Shown: positions 18,672-27,001 of the stretch, piece by piece | Layout: each line of letters begins with the position of its first letter | Position numbering within the stretch: the first letter of the stretch is position 1 | Program-made: the position numbers and the translations under genes | From: Dongshaea marina | Lineage (GTDB): Bacteria; Pseudomonadota; Gammaproteobacteria; Enterobacterales; Aeromonadaceae | NCBI RefSeq assembly: GCF_003072645.1 | Contig: NZ_CP028897.1 | Coordinates: forward strand, 1,563,658 to 1,627,657 | Direction: 5' to 3' | Length of the DNA: 64,000 nt | Notes under the pieces: model-generated | The model's input: the letters and a program-made list of their open reading frames with translations, nothing else | Told to the model about the DNA's origin: nothing | Databases searched by the model: none

Positions 18672-19570
18672 TGGCGACAAAATATAAGTTGTTGGGATTT
18701 ACTCGGACTCCCCTGTTATCTGCTTCAATCATGGTTTTATCGACAGGCAAGACGATCCGTATGGGACTAAAAGATCTGGTTGATAGTGAGATTTTTGATG
18801 AGCTCGATAGAAATGAGCAGAAGTCGGTTTACCGAAAATTCTATGGCGGTAAAGGTGTCAAGACCATGTATGATATTGCCGATCGAAATGAACGATCCTG
18901 GAATGCATACATCCTGATCTGTATTGCTCTGACTGCTCTATTCCTGGCTTGTACGCTGACCGGTATCAAACCAGTTAGGATCGAGTCACTGCATATGACA
19001 ATTCCCGCAGCTATTTTTGTCTATCCATTGACATTCATCTTGATAGATATCCTTAATGAGTTTTATGGCCTGCGAAAGGCGAGACAAGCTATCTTTGGAA
19101 CCTTCATCGCTAATTTACTGTTTGTTGGTGTTCTTTGGTTTTCTACCAAGATGAATGCAATTCCTGGCTGGGGTATGGACTCTTCATATGACTCAATAAG
19201 CTACGGGATTACATCAGTATTTATTGCATCATCCCTTTCATACCTTTTATCTGAAAACATAAACTCTTACCTTTTATGTAAGATAAAAGCATTGACTAAC
19301 TCCAGGTATCTTTTTATACGGGTTATTGCAAGCACAACGGTCGCTGCTGCGGTTGATAGCATTACTTTCATCACAATTGCTTTCCATGGTGTCCTCAGTA
19401 TGGATATTATGATGACAATGATTATCTCTCAGTTTGTAATTAAAATCACTTATGCCATTGTTGGTGTGTTCCCCATCTATGGAACGCGCTGGCTGTTCAG
19501 GCACTATATCAATGTACCTCAGAACTCAATGGTTACACCTCAAAAAGAAGGGAATATGAGTTATGCATAA
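18671..19570 (+). CDS. yhhQ: Queuosine precursor transporter YhhQ (VUT family) with N-terminal extension
   Basis: A 299-residue membrane protein. From about residue 75 it follows the VUT/YhhQ family with six hydrophobic segments and the signature [20 protein letters not shown]. YhhQ imports preQ0/preQ1 in E. coli. Residues 1-75 ([36 protein letters not shown]) are an additional soluble domain not found in the roughly 220-residue E. coli protein. The start used is the ATG that overlaps the regulator stop; a TTG one codon earlier is also in frame. queF overlaps its end by eight bases, which supports the precursor-transport role. Confidence 0.88.
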   Translation: MATKYKLLGFTRTPLLSASIMVLSTGKTIRMGLKDLVDSEIFDELDRNEQKSVYRKFYGGKGVKTMYDIADRNERSWNAYILICIALTALFLACTLTGIKPVRIESLHMTIPAAIFVYPLTFILIDILNEFYGLRKARQAIFGTFIANLLFVGVLWFSTKMNAIPGWGMDSSYDSISYGITSVFIASSLSYLLSENINSYLLCKIKALTNSRYLFIRVIASTTVAAAVDSITFITIAFHGVLSMDIMMTMIISQFVIKITYAIVGVFPIYGTRWLFRHYINVPQNSMVTPQKEGNMSYA

Positions 19571-20408
19571 TGAAACTCCAGATGTTTACGCAAAGCATTT
19601 AGGGCAGAAGTCCGCCTATATCGATAACTATGATGCATCTTTATTGCAGCCTATTCCCCGGGCTCTGGGGCGGGGTAATATCGGGATTTCTTCCGAGCAG
19701 CTCCCTTTTTCGGGGTTTGATCTCTGGACCGGTTTTGAACTTTCCTGGCTGAATGCTAAAGGCAAGCCTGTTATCGGGATCGCTGAATTTAAAATCCCTG
19801 CTGTATCAGAGTGCCTGATTGAATCAAAGTCTTTTAAGCTTTATCTGAATAGCTTTAACCAGACCCGCTTTGATTCAGCCGAGCAGCTGCAGGGGATCAT
19901 GGAAAAGGATCTGTCTGCAGCCGCAGGCGCACCGGTAGAGGTGGCTCTTTTTGAAGGAATGAAGGGCTATTCAACAAAAATCGATGAGCTTGAGGGAGAG
20001 AATATTGATGAGCTTGACATCGAGGTTGAGGATTACTCTTTCAGGGAAGACTATCTTGAAGGTGCGGTGACCGACTCCTCTTTGCAGGTGAATGAGACTC
20101 TGAGCTCACATCTGCTAAAGTCCAACTGTCTGGTAACCTTCCAGCCTGACTGGGGAAGTGTCACCATTAAGTATCAGGGTGGACAGATCGATCGTGAAAA
20201 ACTGTTGCGTTACCTGATCTCTTTCAGGCAGCACAATGAGTTTCACGAGCAGTGTGTTGAGCGGATCTTTAATGACATCCAGAAGTTCTGCGCCCCACAA
20301 AAGCTGAGCGTTTTTGCACGCTATACTCGCCGTGGTGGCCTGGATATCAACCCCTTCAGAAGTAACTTTGAAGAGACTCCAACTATGGGGCGACTGGTTC
20401 GTCAGTAA
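19563..20408 (+). CDS. queF: NADPH-dependent 7-cyano-7-deazaguanine reductase QueF
   Basis: A 281-residue long-type (YqcD-like) QueF that reduces the nitrile preQ0 to preQ1 in queuosine synthesis. The length matches the E. coli enzyme (282). The NADPH/substrate segment appears as LTWL-like [19 protein letters not shown], followed by [20 protein letters not shown], where the family has the catalytic Cys and the conserved E(S/L)KS(F/L)K motif. The C-terminal half has the companion fold with the Glu-rich linker (about residues 135-165). It is last in the operon after the regulator and precursor transporter. A strong hairpin follows. Confidence 0.96.
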   Translation: MHNETPDVYAKHLGQKSAYIDNYDASLLQPIPRALGRGNIGISSEQLPFSGFDLWTGFELSWLNAKGKPVIGIAEFKIPAVSECLIESKSFKLYLNSFNQTRFDSAEQLQGIMEKDLSAAAGAPVEVALFEGMKGYSTKIDELEGENIDELDIEVEDYSFREDYLEGAVTDSSLQVNETLSSHLLKSNCLVTFQPDWGSVTIKYQGGQIDREKLLRYLISFRQHNEFHEQCVERIFNDIQKFCAPQKLSVFARYTRRGGLDINPFRSNFEETPTMGRLVRQ

Positions 20409-20425
20409 ACCAGCCTCAAATTTGA

Positions 20426-20452
20426 CTGACAGCAGTGCAAAGCTGCTGTCAG
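20426..20452. terminator. Hairpin after queF
   Basis: CTGACAGCAG-TGCAAAG-CTGCTGTCAG forms a perfect 10-bp stem 18 bases after the queF stop. No T-run follows, so it may act in RNA stability rather than intrinsic termination. I see no gene in 20453-20880. Confidence 0.6.
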
Positions 20453-20880
20453 CAAGCTTACCTCTCCAGCATAAGAAGCATCTTCAGCGCAAAGTGTGTG
20501 GCACCAGGACCACTCTTTTTCCGGTGATAAAGGCCGCGTCAATTTACCCCCGGAAACCCTCTGCCAGAATATCCTGCTTACTTGGCCTACTTTCCATCCC
20601 TGAGTTTCGATCAAGGTCGCTTTGCATCTGTTGATTAGCTAGGCAACTGGGTGGGATGTTTCTGTAGGAGCAAAGAACTTCATCCAGTCGCGGATAGCTC
20701 AATGCGGGTCTTTTCTTTGTGCGTTAACTCTTTTACATGATTCAAAAGATCAACATTGGCTCGATTCGAGCTGGAGACCGGAATTTGTTATCTTTGATCC
20801 CATAGCTGCGGTTAAAGCTCATGATGCTCTTTCATTGGAGTTTGAGGTACGGATATTCTCGATTTTAAAAGGAGATTAAA

Positions 20881-21201
20881 ATGAGTAAGAAAATATATTG
20901 TGTTGCCCAGTTTCAGCCAAAAGAGGACAAGTTTGATGAGCTTTTTACAACTCTGAAGGCTCTGGAGCCTGATACTTTGCGGGAAGACGGGTGTATCCAG
21001 TACGTAGTAACGAAACATATTCCAAGTCCTTTTGCCGAAGGTGACAGCTATCCGATAGCATTCCAGGAAATCTGGGCTTCAAATGAAGCATTTGAAGCCC
21101 ACTGTCAAAAAGACTGCATCAGAGAGTTCTTTGAAGATGAGTGCGCTGCGGATTCAGGGCTGGTAGATAAATGGAATGTATGTATTTATACCGATGAGTA
21201 A
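20881..21201 (+). CDS. Antibiotic-biosynthesis-monooxygenase-domain protein (YgiN-like quinol monooxygenase)
   Basis: A 106-residue ferredoxin-like alpha/beta protein. It has the ABM pattern: KKIYCVAQFQPKEDKFDELF at the start, REDGCIQYVV in the middle and AFQEIWASNEAFEAHCQ near the C-terminal half. Family members oxidise small aromatics or quinols without cofactors, or act as small-molecule stress proteins. AAGGAG lies before the ATG. It has four Cys residues outside the usual conserved positions. It stands alone; a long hairpin follows 22 bases after the stop. Confidence 0.85.
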   Translation: MSKKIYCVAQFQPKEDKFDELFTTLKALEPDTLREDGCIQYVVTKHIPSPFAEGDSYPIAFQEIWASNEAFEAHCQKDCIREFFEDECAADSGLVDKWNVCIYTDE

Positions 21202-21223
21202 TCATCTTTTAATTTTCTGTAAC

Positions 21224-21256
21224 CAACTACTGACCTTAGAGTGAGGTCAGTAGTTG
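21224..21256. terminator. Hairpin after the monooxygenase gene
   Basis: CAACTACTGACCT / AGGTCAGTAGTTG give a perfect 13-bp stem with a 7-base loop. A T-run is missing on the plus side (ATCGCC). Confidence 0.65.
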
Positions 21257-21420
21257 TATCGCCATTCAGTTGAGTGGCGGTTGAATTTGAGCAAAACCAC
21301 AACTCGATCGGCAAGCAAAGAATCCTATGGCCTCATTCTCGAGGTTTTATGATCAGAGTTATGAGATTGCCTAAATTAGGACCCGGATTCCATATTCTCC
21401 AAGCTATGAAAGGGAATGGA

Positions 21421-22242
21421 TCAAATATCTTCATCCAGCAGCAGGGAGCGGTGATACTCATGTAGGAAACGCCTTGGGATGTGGGAGAGCCAGCCCCTGG
21501 CACGCATGAAGTCGCTAATCTGGGATACCGGGATCTTCAGTGTCTGGCAAGCCCGGTTGATGCGTGCTCTTGCCGCTGTCGTTGATATATCTAAGCGAGT
21601 CCCTATCTGCTTATCACCCAGGCCAATACCATAAAGGAACAGAGCCTCCCATACCTTCTCAGAGAGTAACTCGGTTGGCGTTTTAAGTTTCCAGGCTTCA
21701 CTGGCTGTACGTTGGGTGGCTGTGACTGTTTTCGCATTCTCGATCCGTCCCAGCACTATGTTAGTAAACAGTGAGATATTCTCATGCAGGGGCATGCAAT
21801 GGAAGAAGGTACCCAGAGGCTCTGAGCAGCGATTATAGATAGGGGTTTTACAGAAGATATAGGGTTGGGTGATCTGTTGAGGTCCAAATGGATGTATTTC
21901 AAGAGATTTTACTGTGGTCCCAGCCTTTTCTGTGGTGCGATCATGGGCGATAAACATCTGTGAGAATTCAGAGGTGGATGCCGGGAGCTCAGAGTTGGTT
22001 TTTCCCTTGAGCTCAAATCCTTCCGGAAGATTTAGCAGATCGATATAGGCTTGATTAGAGTAGACAAACCGGGACTGGTTATCCTTGATCCCCATAGGCT
22101 GCGGGTTACGCTTCATGATCTGCAGGAGCATGGGGGCGATTCGTTGCAGCTCTATCTCTGTCTGGATCGCATTATGACACTCCGCGAACCTGAAAAAGTC
22201 TTCTAATGAATCCGCAATGAACATATTTTCACAAAAAGTCAC
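21421..22242 (-). CDS. PAS-domain regulator with LuxR-type helix-turn-helix
   Basis: The start is GTG at 22242, six bases after AGGAGG on the minus strand. The product has 273 residues. A PAS fold covers about residues 35-150 (MGIKDNQSRFVYSNQAYIDLL is the typical PAS core start). A LuxR/sigma-like helix-turn-helix lies near 195-245 (LLSEKVWEALFLYGIGLGDK, then ISTTAARARINRACQTLKI). This combination is frequent in Vibrionales and Aeromonadales regulators that sense small ligands or redox state. No obvious partner gene is adjacent, since the next gene is convergent and the upstream side is intergenic. Confidence 0.75.
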   Translation of the reverse strand: MTFCENMFIADSLEDFFRFAECHNAIQTEIELQRIAPMLLQIMKRNPQPMGIKDNQSRFVYSNQAYIDLLNLPEGFELKGKTNSELPASTSEFSQMFIAHDRTTEKAGTTVKSLEIHPFGPQQITQPYIFCKTPIYNRCSEPLGTFFHCMPLHENISLFTNIVLGRIENAKTVTATQRTASEAWKLKTPTELLSEKVWEALFLYGIGLGDKQIGTRLDISTTAARARINRACQTLKIPVSQISDFMRARGWLSHIPRRFLHEYHRSLLLDEDI

Positions 22243-22700
22243 CCTAATCCTCCTGAATTCGCTCTTTAATCGAGGAAAACCCTACTTTCAAAAGGGGTTT
22301 TCGGTAACAAGGATAAAATATTTTGGCTTTTATCCAAGGTTTTTTTGCTAAAGTAATTAAGCTTAATCAATGGGCTCATGTGGGTCTTTGTTTCTTTTGA
22401 GACTGTTATTAATGATTTATTGCCAATAAAGAAAACAATGACCTTTTAATTTCCTAATTCGCTAGATCCCAATTGAATCCATACTGAACCTCGCCTTAAC
22501 CAGAGGTGTCAATAATAGACGCAGATGGCTTCTGGAGCCACTTTCCGGTGCCGACTAAGTACCCCCGTAGGCTGTTTGTTGACCCATTTAGAGGTGCAGC
22601 CTCTCGGTTCTCAGTTTTCAAAACCATGTATTATCTCTGTTCTTCCATGGTGCGGTCAAGTGTGAATATTATACTTTTTAATTTTGTGATAGTGCTTGAT
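22243..22700. other. Intergenic region left of the insertion element
   Basis: It contains the promoter region of the PAS-LuxR gene and two imperfect hairpins: AAAACCC...GGGGTTTT near 22276-22303 and GGATAAAA...TTTTATCC near 22309-22332, the latter followed by T7. A short frame (ATG at 22647) runs into the insertion element and ends inside it; it may be the front of a gene cut by the element, but it is too short to judge. Confidence 0.35.
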
Positions 22701-23741
22701 GGCGTTGTTTCCTAAATCCGAGTCTGATAATTGACTTGTACCCATTCAGGCAGCTTGCTGCCTGACAGGCATACCAAGCCCGATCACTTTGTTTAAAGCT
22801 TTAACTCCGGCCAAGGCTTCCCCAACCTGACCGTTATAACAACGTAAGCTCAGCTGTGGAGAATTGAGCTGTTTGTAGCGAGACATTGCTGTTTCTGCTA
22901 ACGAGCGCTGATGGTAGTCGTTGTCATGCTTCCATTGTGAAAGCTGCCCATTTTTAAGCGCTTCGACAGCTTCATTTCTGGGATGATCTCCTTTCCAGTA
23001 AGCTGCATTACTGCGGGGAGGAATCGTTGGTTTACAACCCTTTCTCTGTAACAGTGCATAGCAAGCCTCTGTATCGTATGCACCATCTGCTGAGACTTGC
23101 TGTATCTTGCGTCGTAGTGGGTTTAATAAGGTCGGCAACACCTCGTTATCTCCAACACTATCAAGGCTGACCTCGGCTGCTATGATTTCATGAGTTTGAG
23201 CATCAACAGCCAGGTGGAGCTTGCGCCAAACTCGGCGCTTTTCTTTTCCGTGCTTGCGCATTTTCCACTCTCCCTCACCGTGGATTTTGAGCCCTGTCCC
23301 ATCAACGACCACGTGAGCAACAGGGCCTCGGCTGGGGCGGCGATATTTTATCTCAACGGTCTTCGCTCGTTTGCTGATACAGCTATAAGTCGGTGACTTA
23401 AGAGGAACATTCATGAGCTGAAAGACCGAATCAAGGAATCCTTGCAACCCCCTCAGTGGAAGGCTGAATACTCCTTTGAGCATCAACGCGGTTTCGATAG
23501 CGGTATCACTGAACGTGAAGCCTCTTCCTCTGTCGCCATGGTGCTCCTGACAATGCCAGTTTTTGACTGCATTCTCATCCAACCAGAAGGTGATCGAGCC
23601 ACGCTTTACCAATGCTTTATTGTATTGAGACCAGTTCTTGATTTTGCCGTTGGATTTACCCATTTGAAGCTTCCCATCATGACGATGGGAGATCAGATCT
23701 TGCTCAAACCAAAAGGTTCCATCGATTTAGGAAACAACGCC
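22701..23741. mobile_element. IS5-family insertion sequence (IS903 group), 1041 bp
   Basis: The ends are perfect 18-bp inverted repeats, GGCGTTGTTTCCTAAATC at 22701-22718 and its complement at 23724-23741. One transposase gene fills the element. Size and ends fit the IS903 group of IS5. The nine bases at the left (GTGCTTGAT) and right (ACGCTATGG) borders differ, so the usual 9-bp target duplication is missing. Confidence 0.93.
22746..23663 (-). CDS. IS5-family (IS903-group) transposase
   Basis: A 305-residue DDE transposase, full length for the group. The catalytic residues can be placed at HVVVDGTGLK (first Asp), SADGAYDTEACYA (second Asp) and RSLAETAMSRYK (Glu with the conserved Y-x2-R-x3-E-type context). 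The start follows the left inverted repeat at normal distance, so the element looks intact. It could be mobile. Confidence 0.95.
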   Translation of the reverse strand: MGKSNGKIKNWSQYNKALVKRGSITFWLDENAVKNWHCQEHHGDRGRGFTFSDTAIETALMLKGVFSLPLRGLQGFLDSVFQLMNVPLKSPTYSCISKRAKTVEIKYRRPSRGPVAHVVVDGTGLKIHGEGEWKMRKHGKEKRRVWRKLHLAVDAQTHEIIAAEVSLDSVGDNEVLPTLLNPLRRKIQQVSADGAYDTEACYALLQRKGCKPTIPPRSNAAYWKGDHPRNEAVEALKNGQLSQWKHDNDYHQRSLAETAMSRYKQLNSPQLSLRCYNGQVGEALAGVKALNKVIGLGMPVRQQAA

Positions 23742-23746
23742 ACGCT

Positions 23747-23923
23747 ATGGTGATTATTGGCAGCTGGATATCTGCTGTAGGAGTGATAGCTATTGTTATT
23801 AACTACTCAAATTATCAAATGACATCTTTGATTGGGATATTAATGATCTTGGTGGGAGGGGTAATCTTCTTCAATTTTCTTGAAGAAGATCAATGCTTCT
23901 CATCCATAAAAAAAAATAATTAG
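23747..23923 (+). pseudogene. Probable remnant of a membrane protein next to the IS
   Basis: Six bases after the right end of the element a frame of 58 residues begins (MVIIGSWISAVGVIAIVI). It contains two hydrophobic helices and a charged tail ending in IKKNN. There is no ribosome site, because the insertion element supplies the upstream sequence, and the frame stays open back into the element end. The simplest reading is the C-terminal part of a small inner-membrane protein whose front was lost by insertion or later deletion. The next 230 bases contain a 54-codon frame (23944-24108) without good start signals. Confidence 0.45.
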
Positions 23924-24155
23924 AAATTAGAGCAGACAAAGCGATGACAAGTGTTGATGCAATCGGTGCAGCACGTTCTGAAAAGCCGATCGCAGATAGA
24001 GTGGTTCATCTGAGCGGGTTTGTTAGCCTCATCAGACATGAACTTGTGAGCTCTGCTATTGTCTGCTCCTCAAACCACCATATGCTCATCCTGAGCAATG
24101 GACTGTGATCTAATCATTTAAGGATCTAACCAGGTTAGATCCTCCTTTCTCACGC

Positions 24156-24554
24156 TTAGTGCAGCGCCTGGCAGTCTCCCTGATGAGCAAAGGCGTAGCC
24201 ATGGCATTTGCTATTTTGGGCTGCGCGCTTTAACTCCTGTAGCTCTTCGCCGATAGGCTCCTCCATCCAGGCCAGTACGGCTGAGCAATAACCATTCTTG
24301 AGTGCTTTTTTCAGGGTCTGTAATCGATCTTTAAGTTGCTTGGCCTGGATGATCAGCACATGCTGAGTATCGATTCCCAGAGCCTGTAACTGTTCGGCAC
24401 ATGGGAGCGCAGGGGGAGCGATCCATAGTTGCCAACGCTTCTGCTGACTCAGAGGTGCTAACTGCTTGAGCAGTGTATCTAAAGAGTATTCATCGCCCAG
24501 GGGCTTGCTGGTGTTGAACTGTGCTGTGTGCTGGTAACCCTGAAAAGATGTCAT
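24156..24554 (-). CDS. sulA: SOS cell-division inhibitor SulA
   Basis: The start at 24554 is chosen because GGAGAG lies four bases upstream; an earlier ATG adds eight residues but would start within the operator. The 132-residue product has the SulA core KRWQLWIAPPALPCAEQLQ, then VLIIQAKQLKDRLQTLKKAL and NGYCSAVLAWM. SulA binds FtsZ and blocks division during DNA damage; E. coli SulA has 169 residues. A consensus LexA operator directly precedes the gene, which supports the call. No Lon-degron-like tail can be judged. Confidence 0.85.
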   Translation of the reverse strand: MTSFQGYQHTAQFNTSKPLGDEYSLDTLLKQLAPLSQQKRWQLWIAPPALPCAEQLQALGIDTQHVLIIQAKQLKDRLQTLKKALKNGYCSAVLAWMEEPIGEELQELKRAAQNSKCHGYAFAHQGDCQALH

Positions 24555-24577
24555 GGTACTCTCCAAAAACAAAACCA

Positions 24578-24593
24578 CTGTATGGGTATACAG
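24578..24593. promoter_or_regulatory. LexA operator (SOS box) of sulA
   Basis: CTGTATGGGTATACAG fits the E. coli LexA consensus CTGT-N8-ACAG perfectly. It is 24-39 bases upstream of the sulA start, the usual place for repression of this gene. Confidence 0.92.
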
Positions 24594-25037
24594 TAGTTTT
24601 CTCTAAACTGTTTTGCAAGTCGTTTTTGTGAACATGTGATCTTGTATGGGTATTGTGCTGCGTACGGCTGATTTTCAGCTACACTGCAATCCCCTCGCAC
24701 CCCTAAGGATGAAGGCATAGCTTAGACATCACATCCTTGTAATGGCTAAGCTCTCGCGCCGCTTATCATCCCTGATAAGCCCTCCCAGTTCAGCATCCTA
24801 CCTCTCTCTCTGCTTCTCTGAGAGAATCGTGGCCCTTATTGCTCAACCTTCATCCTCTGCAGTTCGCCTCAGCGCTCGCTTACGGGGAGTTAAACTCCCC
24901 CTTTGGTTCGCACCGAAGAGTCACGTTGGAGTTTGAGATTGAAGGATATGGATATCCTGAAAGCAGGGCCGAGCCATGGATGGCTCATTTCTGCGTATCT
25001 CATAAAACCAGTGGCTCTGAGGATCAATGCGAATCAG

Positions 25038-25089
25038 GGGGCACCCTCGGGGTTGTTAGGGGGACTGGGTGAGCAGTCCCCCTGACCCG
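25038..25089. repeat. 52-bp direct repeat, first copy
   Basis: It begins GGGGCACCCTCGGGG and ends CCCTGACCCG, and is identical to 25532-25583. It contains a perfect 10-bp stem (AGGGGGACTG / CAGTCCCCCT, 6-base loop, 25058-25083). Confidence 0.9.
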
Positions 25090-25531
25090 AAGTCCGCGGC
25101 CGGACAGTTGTGCCGCAGGCACAAAATAGCTGACCGCAGTTCAAATGATTGAGGTTCGCTTTGTACCAATAGCGAACTTTCTATATATATATCCTGCGGA
25201 TAGCCTTTTTGCAGCTACGCTGCATTATTGCCGGGGTGCCGGCAGCACATTACTTTTGTACCGCCAAAAGTAATCAAAAGCTCCCTTCGCGTGATGGGTC
25301 CCTCCATCAAGCTCCGGTGCTCGGCATCCGGCCTCGACAACAAAAATAGTGGACTTATAGTTCGCCTCGGCGCTCGCTCACGGGGGCTGCTTCCCCTTTG
25401 ATTCGTGCCTGAAAATCATAATGCGAGTGAAGCCGAATGGCAGGACGCCATGAGTGCATAGCCACGCCAAGGACGGCGTGTCTATGCTGAGCTTCAAGGA
25501 GTAAGTGATTTTCAGGATTTCCACGCATCGA

Positions 25532-25583
25532 GGGGCACCCTCGGGGTTGTTAGGGGGACTGGGTGAGCAGTCCCCCTGACCCG
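25532..25583. repeat. 52-bp direct repeat, second copy
   Basis: Identical to 25038-25089, including the internal 10-bp hairpin (25552-25577). The two copies are 494 bases apart in the same orientation. Confidence 0.9.
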
Positions 25584-25843
25584 CCGCCACTCGGCAGTGG
25601 CATCTGTGCCGAAGGCACAAACAACAGCCCGTAGGGCAAACAAGCGAAATACCGGGGTGTTCTTGGGAGTGAAGAGGGTATTGGACAAGCAATACTCTTT
25701 TCCCCCAGCCCGAAGGACAGAACAGAATAAGGTAAAAATGATCCACAGATTTACTGATTAATCAGTGGATAACTCATGTAATAGCGCGAAATACGGGGCC
25801 TGGAAGCGGTGGTTGCTTATTGATCATTGAGGGGCGAAGGGAA

Positions 25844-25887
25844 GGGCCCGGGCCCGACGTAGGAGTCGGTCCGAAGGGCCCAGGCCC
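25844..25887. terminator. GC-rich hairpin downstream of the DUF2057-like gene
   Basis: GGGCCCGGGCCC (25844-25855) pairs with GGGCCCAGGCCC (25876-25887) over 12 bp with one wobble; a smaller GAC/GTC stem sits in the loop. It lies just past the stop of the minus-strand gene ending at 25895. A following T-run is only partial (TTCCCTTCG), so the terminator role is tentative. Confidence 0.5.
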
Positions 25888-25894
25888 GTTTAAC

Positions 25895-27001
25895 TTAACT
25901 TGCTGCTGTACTATTTGTGGTATGGATCACCCCGAGGGTCAGAGGTGGATTTTTCACAAACTGTTTTGCCTCGGTTGGGTTTTGTGGATTGCGGGTCGAC
26001 ACCTTGATGGTCTGCCCATCTTTGAGATCAAATGAGAGATTCACCGGTTGTGACTGGATCACCTGATCATTGTTCGCGGTGCGATAATCTCCCTGGTAAG
26101 TCACCTTCAGGTAGTTGTTGCCCGGAGTCAGGGTTTCAAAGGATGGACTCCCTTGGACCGCCTTACCATTGAGTTCAACCAGCTTCACCTGGGATGGCAG
26201 AATCAGGGTGTTGGCTCTTTCAGTCAGGGGCTGAGCCGGTGCCTGGGTAAAGCTGACGCTTTGGCCGGTCGCTTGATCCACCAACTTGAACTGTGGATTG
26301 GTCTGGGTCGAACTCATCACCTGATTTACATCTGCATTGGTGGTGGTTACGCTCGGAGCGATAGCCTGAATTGATATCTGCTCTCCCTGGTTGGCGTTAA
26401 ATACGATCGTCATCGGCTTGGATTTTGCGTAAAAATTATCCTGGAGATCGCTACTGTAGTACTGAACCGTGACCTTGTTCTGGCCGGCCTTGATTGGGGT
26501 GATCCCCTGTTGGGTCACCGCCTGGCCATTCTGACCCAGCAACAGGACATCACTCGCCGGGGTCAGGGTGCTCTGCTTGAGGGTGGTTGCTCCGGCCTTT
26601 TGGATATTGAAGGGAACACTGGCGCCCGTTGCCTGATTCACCAGCTCAAATTGAGGAGCATATTTGGCCTGCTGAGCCTGTACCAGGGAGTTGGGTTGCT
26701 TTGCCTTGAGCAGCAACTGCTCGCCGCCGGTGGCATTAAAGCTTATCTGCATCGGGACCGAGCGGATCATCTGTGAATGATTACTGTTTTGATACTGGCT
26801 CTGATACTGGATCACCATCTGGTGCTCACCTTGGGTCAATGTTTGGGTGGTAGCATCGGTGGGCAGCTTTTGATCGATACTCTGGATCGCAACATTCGAG
26901 CTTGTTTTTAGCAATGCAGAAGAGGTATTGGCTGCAAATGCCTGAGTGGCCAGGGCTGGAACTGCCAGAGCGATTGCAATTGAGATTGCTTTAAGTTTCA
27001 T
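25895..27001 (-). CDS. Secreted protein with three DUF2057 (YccT/CsgI-like) units
   Basis: A 368-residue exported protein: the signal peptide MKLKAISIAIALAVPALATQ ends near AFA-A (cleavage about residue 23). The mature part is three related units at about residues 36-140, 146-257 and 267-358. Each repeats the pattern of a small strand with LNG or QNG, then LT.G.N...VQY, a Y...D.V.S.P strand, F...GQ.I.I, and PQF.LV-type closing. This is the pattern of DUF2057, found once in E. coli YccT (CsgI), a periplasmic inhibitor of curli assembly. Three fused copies are unusual. AGGAGTC precedes the ATG. The gene stands alone; no csg genes are in the window. Confidence 0.7.
   Translation of the reverse strand: MKLKAISIAIALAVPALATQAFAANTSSALLKTSSNVAIQSIDQKLPTDATTQTLTQGEHQMVIQYQSQYQNSNHSQMIRSVPMQISFNATGGEQLLLKAKQPNSLVQAQQAKYAPQFELVNQATGASVPFNIQKAGATTLKQSTLTPASDVLLLGQNGQAVTQQGITPIKAGQNKVTVQYYSSDLQDNFYAKSKPMTIVFNANQGEQISIQAIAPSVTTTNADVNQVMSSTQTNPQFKLVDQATGQSVSFTQAPAQPLTERANTLILPSQVKLVELNGKAVQGSPSFETLTPGNNYLKVTYQGDYRTANNDQVIQSQPVNLSFDLKDGQTIKVSTRNPQNPTEAKQFVKNPPLTLGVIHTTNSTAAS

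Larger units (their letters stand above)
24670..25740. repeat. Mosaic intergenic repeats, copies B and C
   Basis: About 1.1 kb without a supported gene, built of shared modules. An inverted module 2 is at about 24670-24910 (CCCTAAGGATGAAGG, then TCAGCGCTCGCTTACGGGG). A GCAGGCACAAAATAGC...GAGGTTCGCTTTGTACC module (25115-25180) recurs at 62875-62945. The palindrome TTACTTTTG-TACCGC-CAAAAGTAA is at 25250-25273. A second partial module 2 follows (25365-25400). AAATACCGGGGTGT...GAAGAGGGTATTGG (25648-25690) recurs at 62788-62830 and inverted near 57545-57600. Several short chance frames are left out. Confidence 0.8.

Noticed and set aside
23944..24108. A 54-codon frame between the IS-flanking remnant and sulA
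   Set aside because: Only a poor ribosome site and no recognisable features; could be chance.
25820..26035. Plus-strand 71-codon frame overlapping the hairpin and the 3' end of the DUF2057-like gene
   Set aside because: It is antisense to a convincing gene, starts without ribosome site, and contains GC-rich inverted-repeat sequence.
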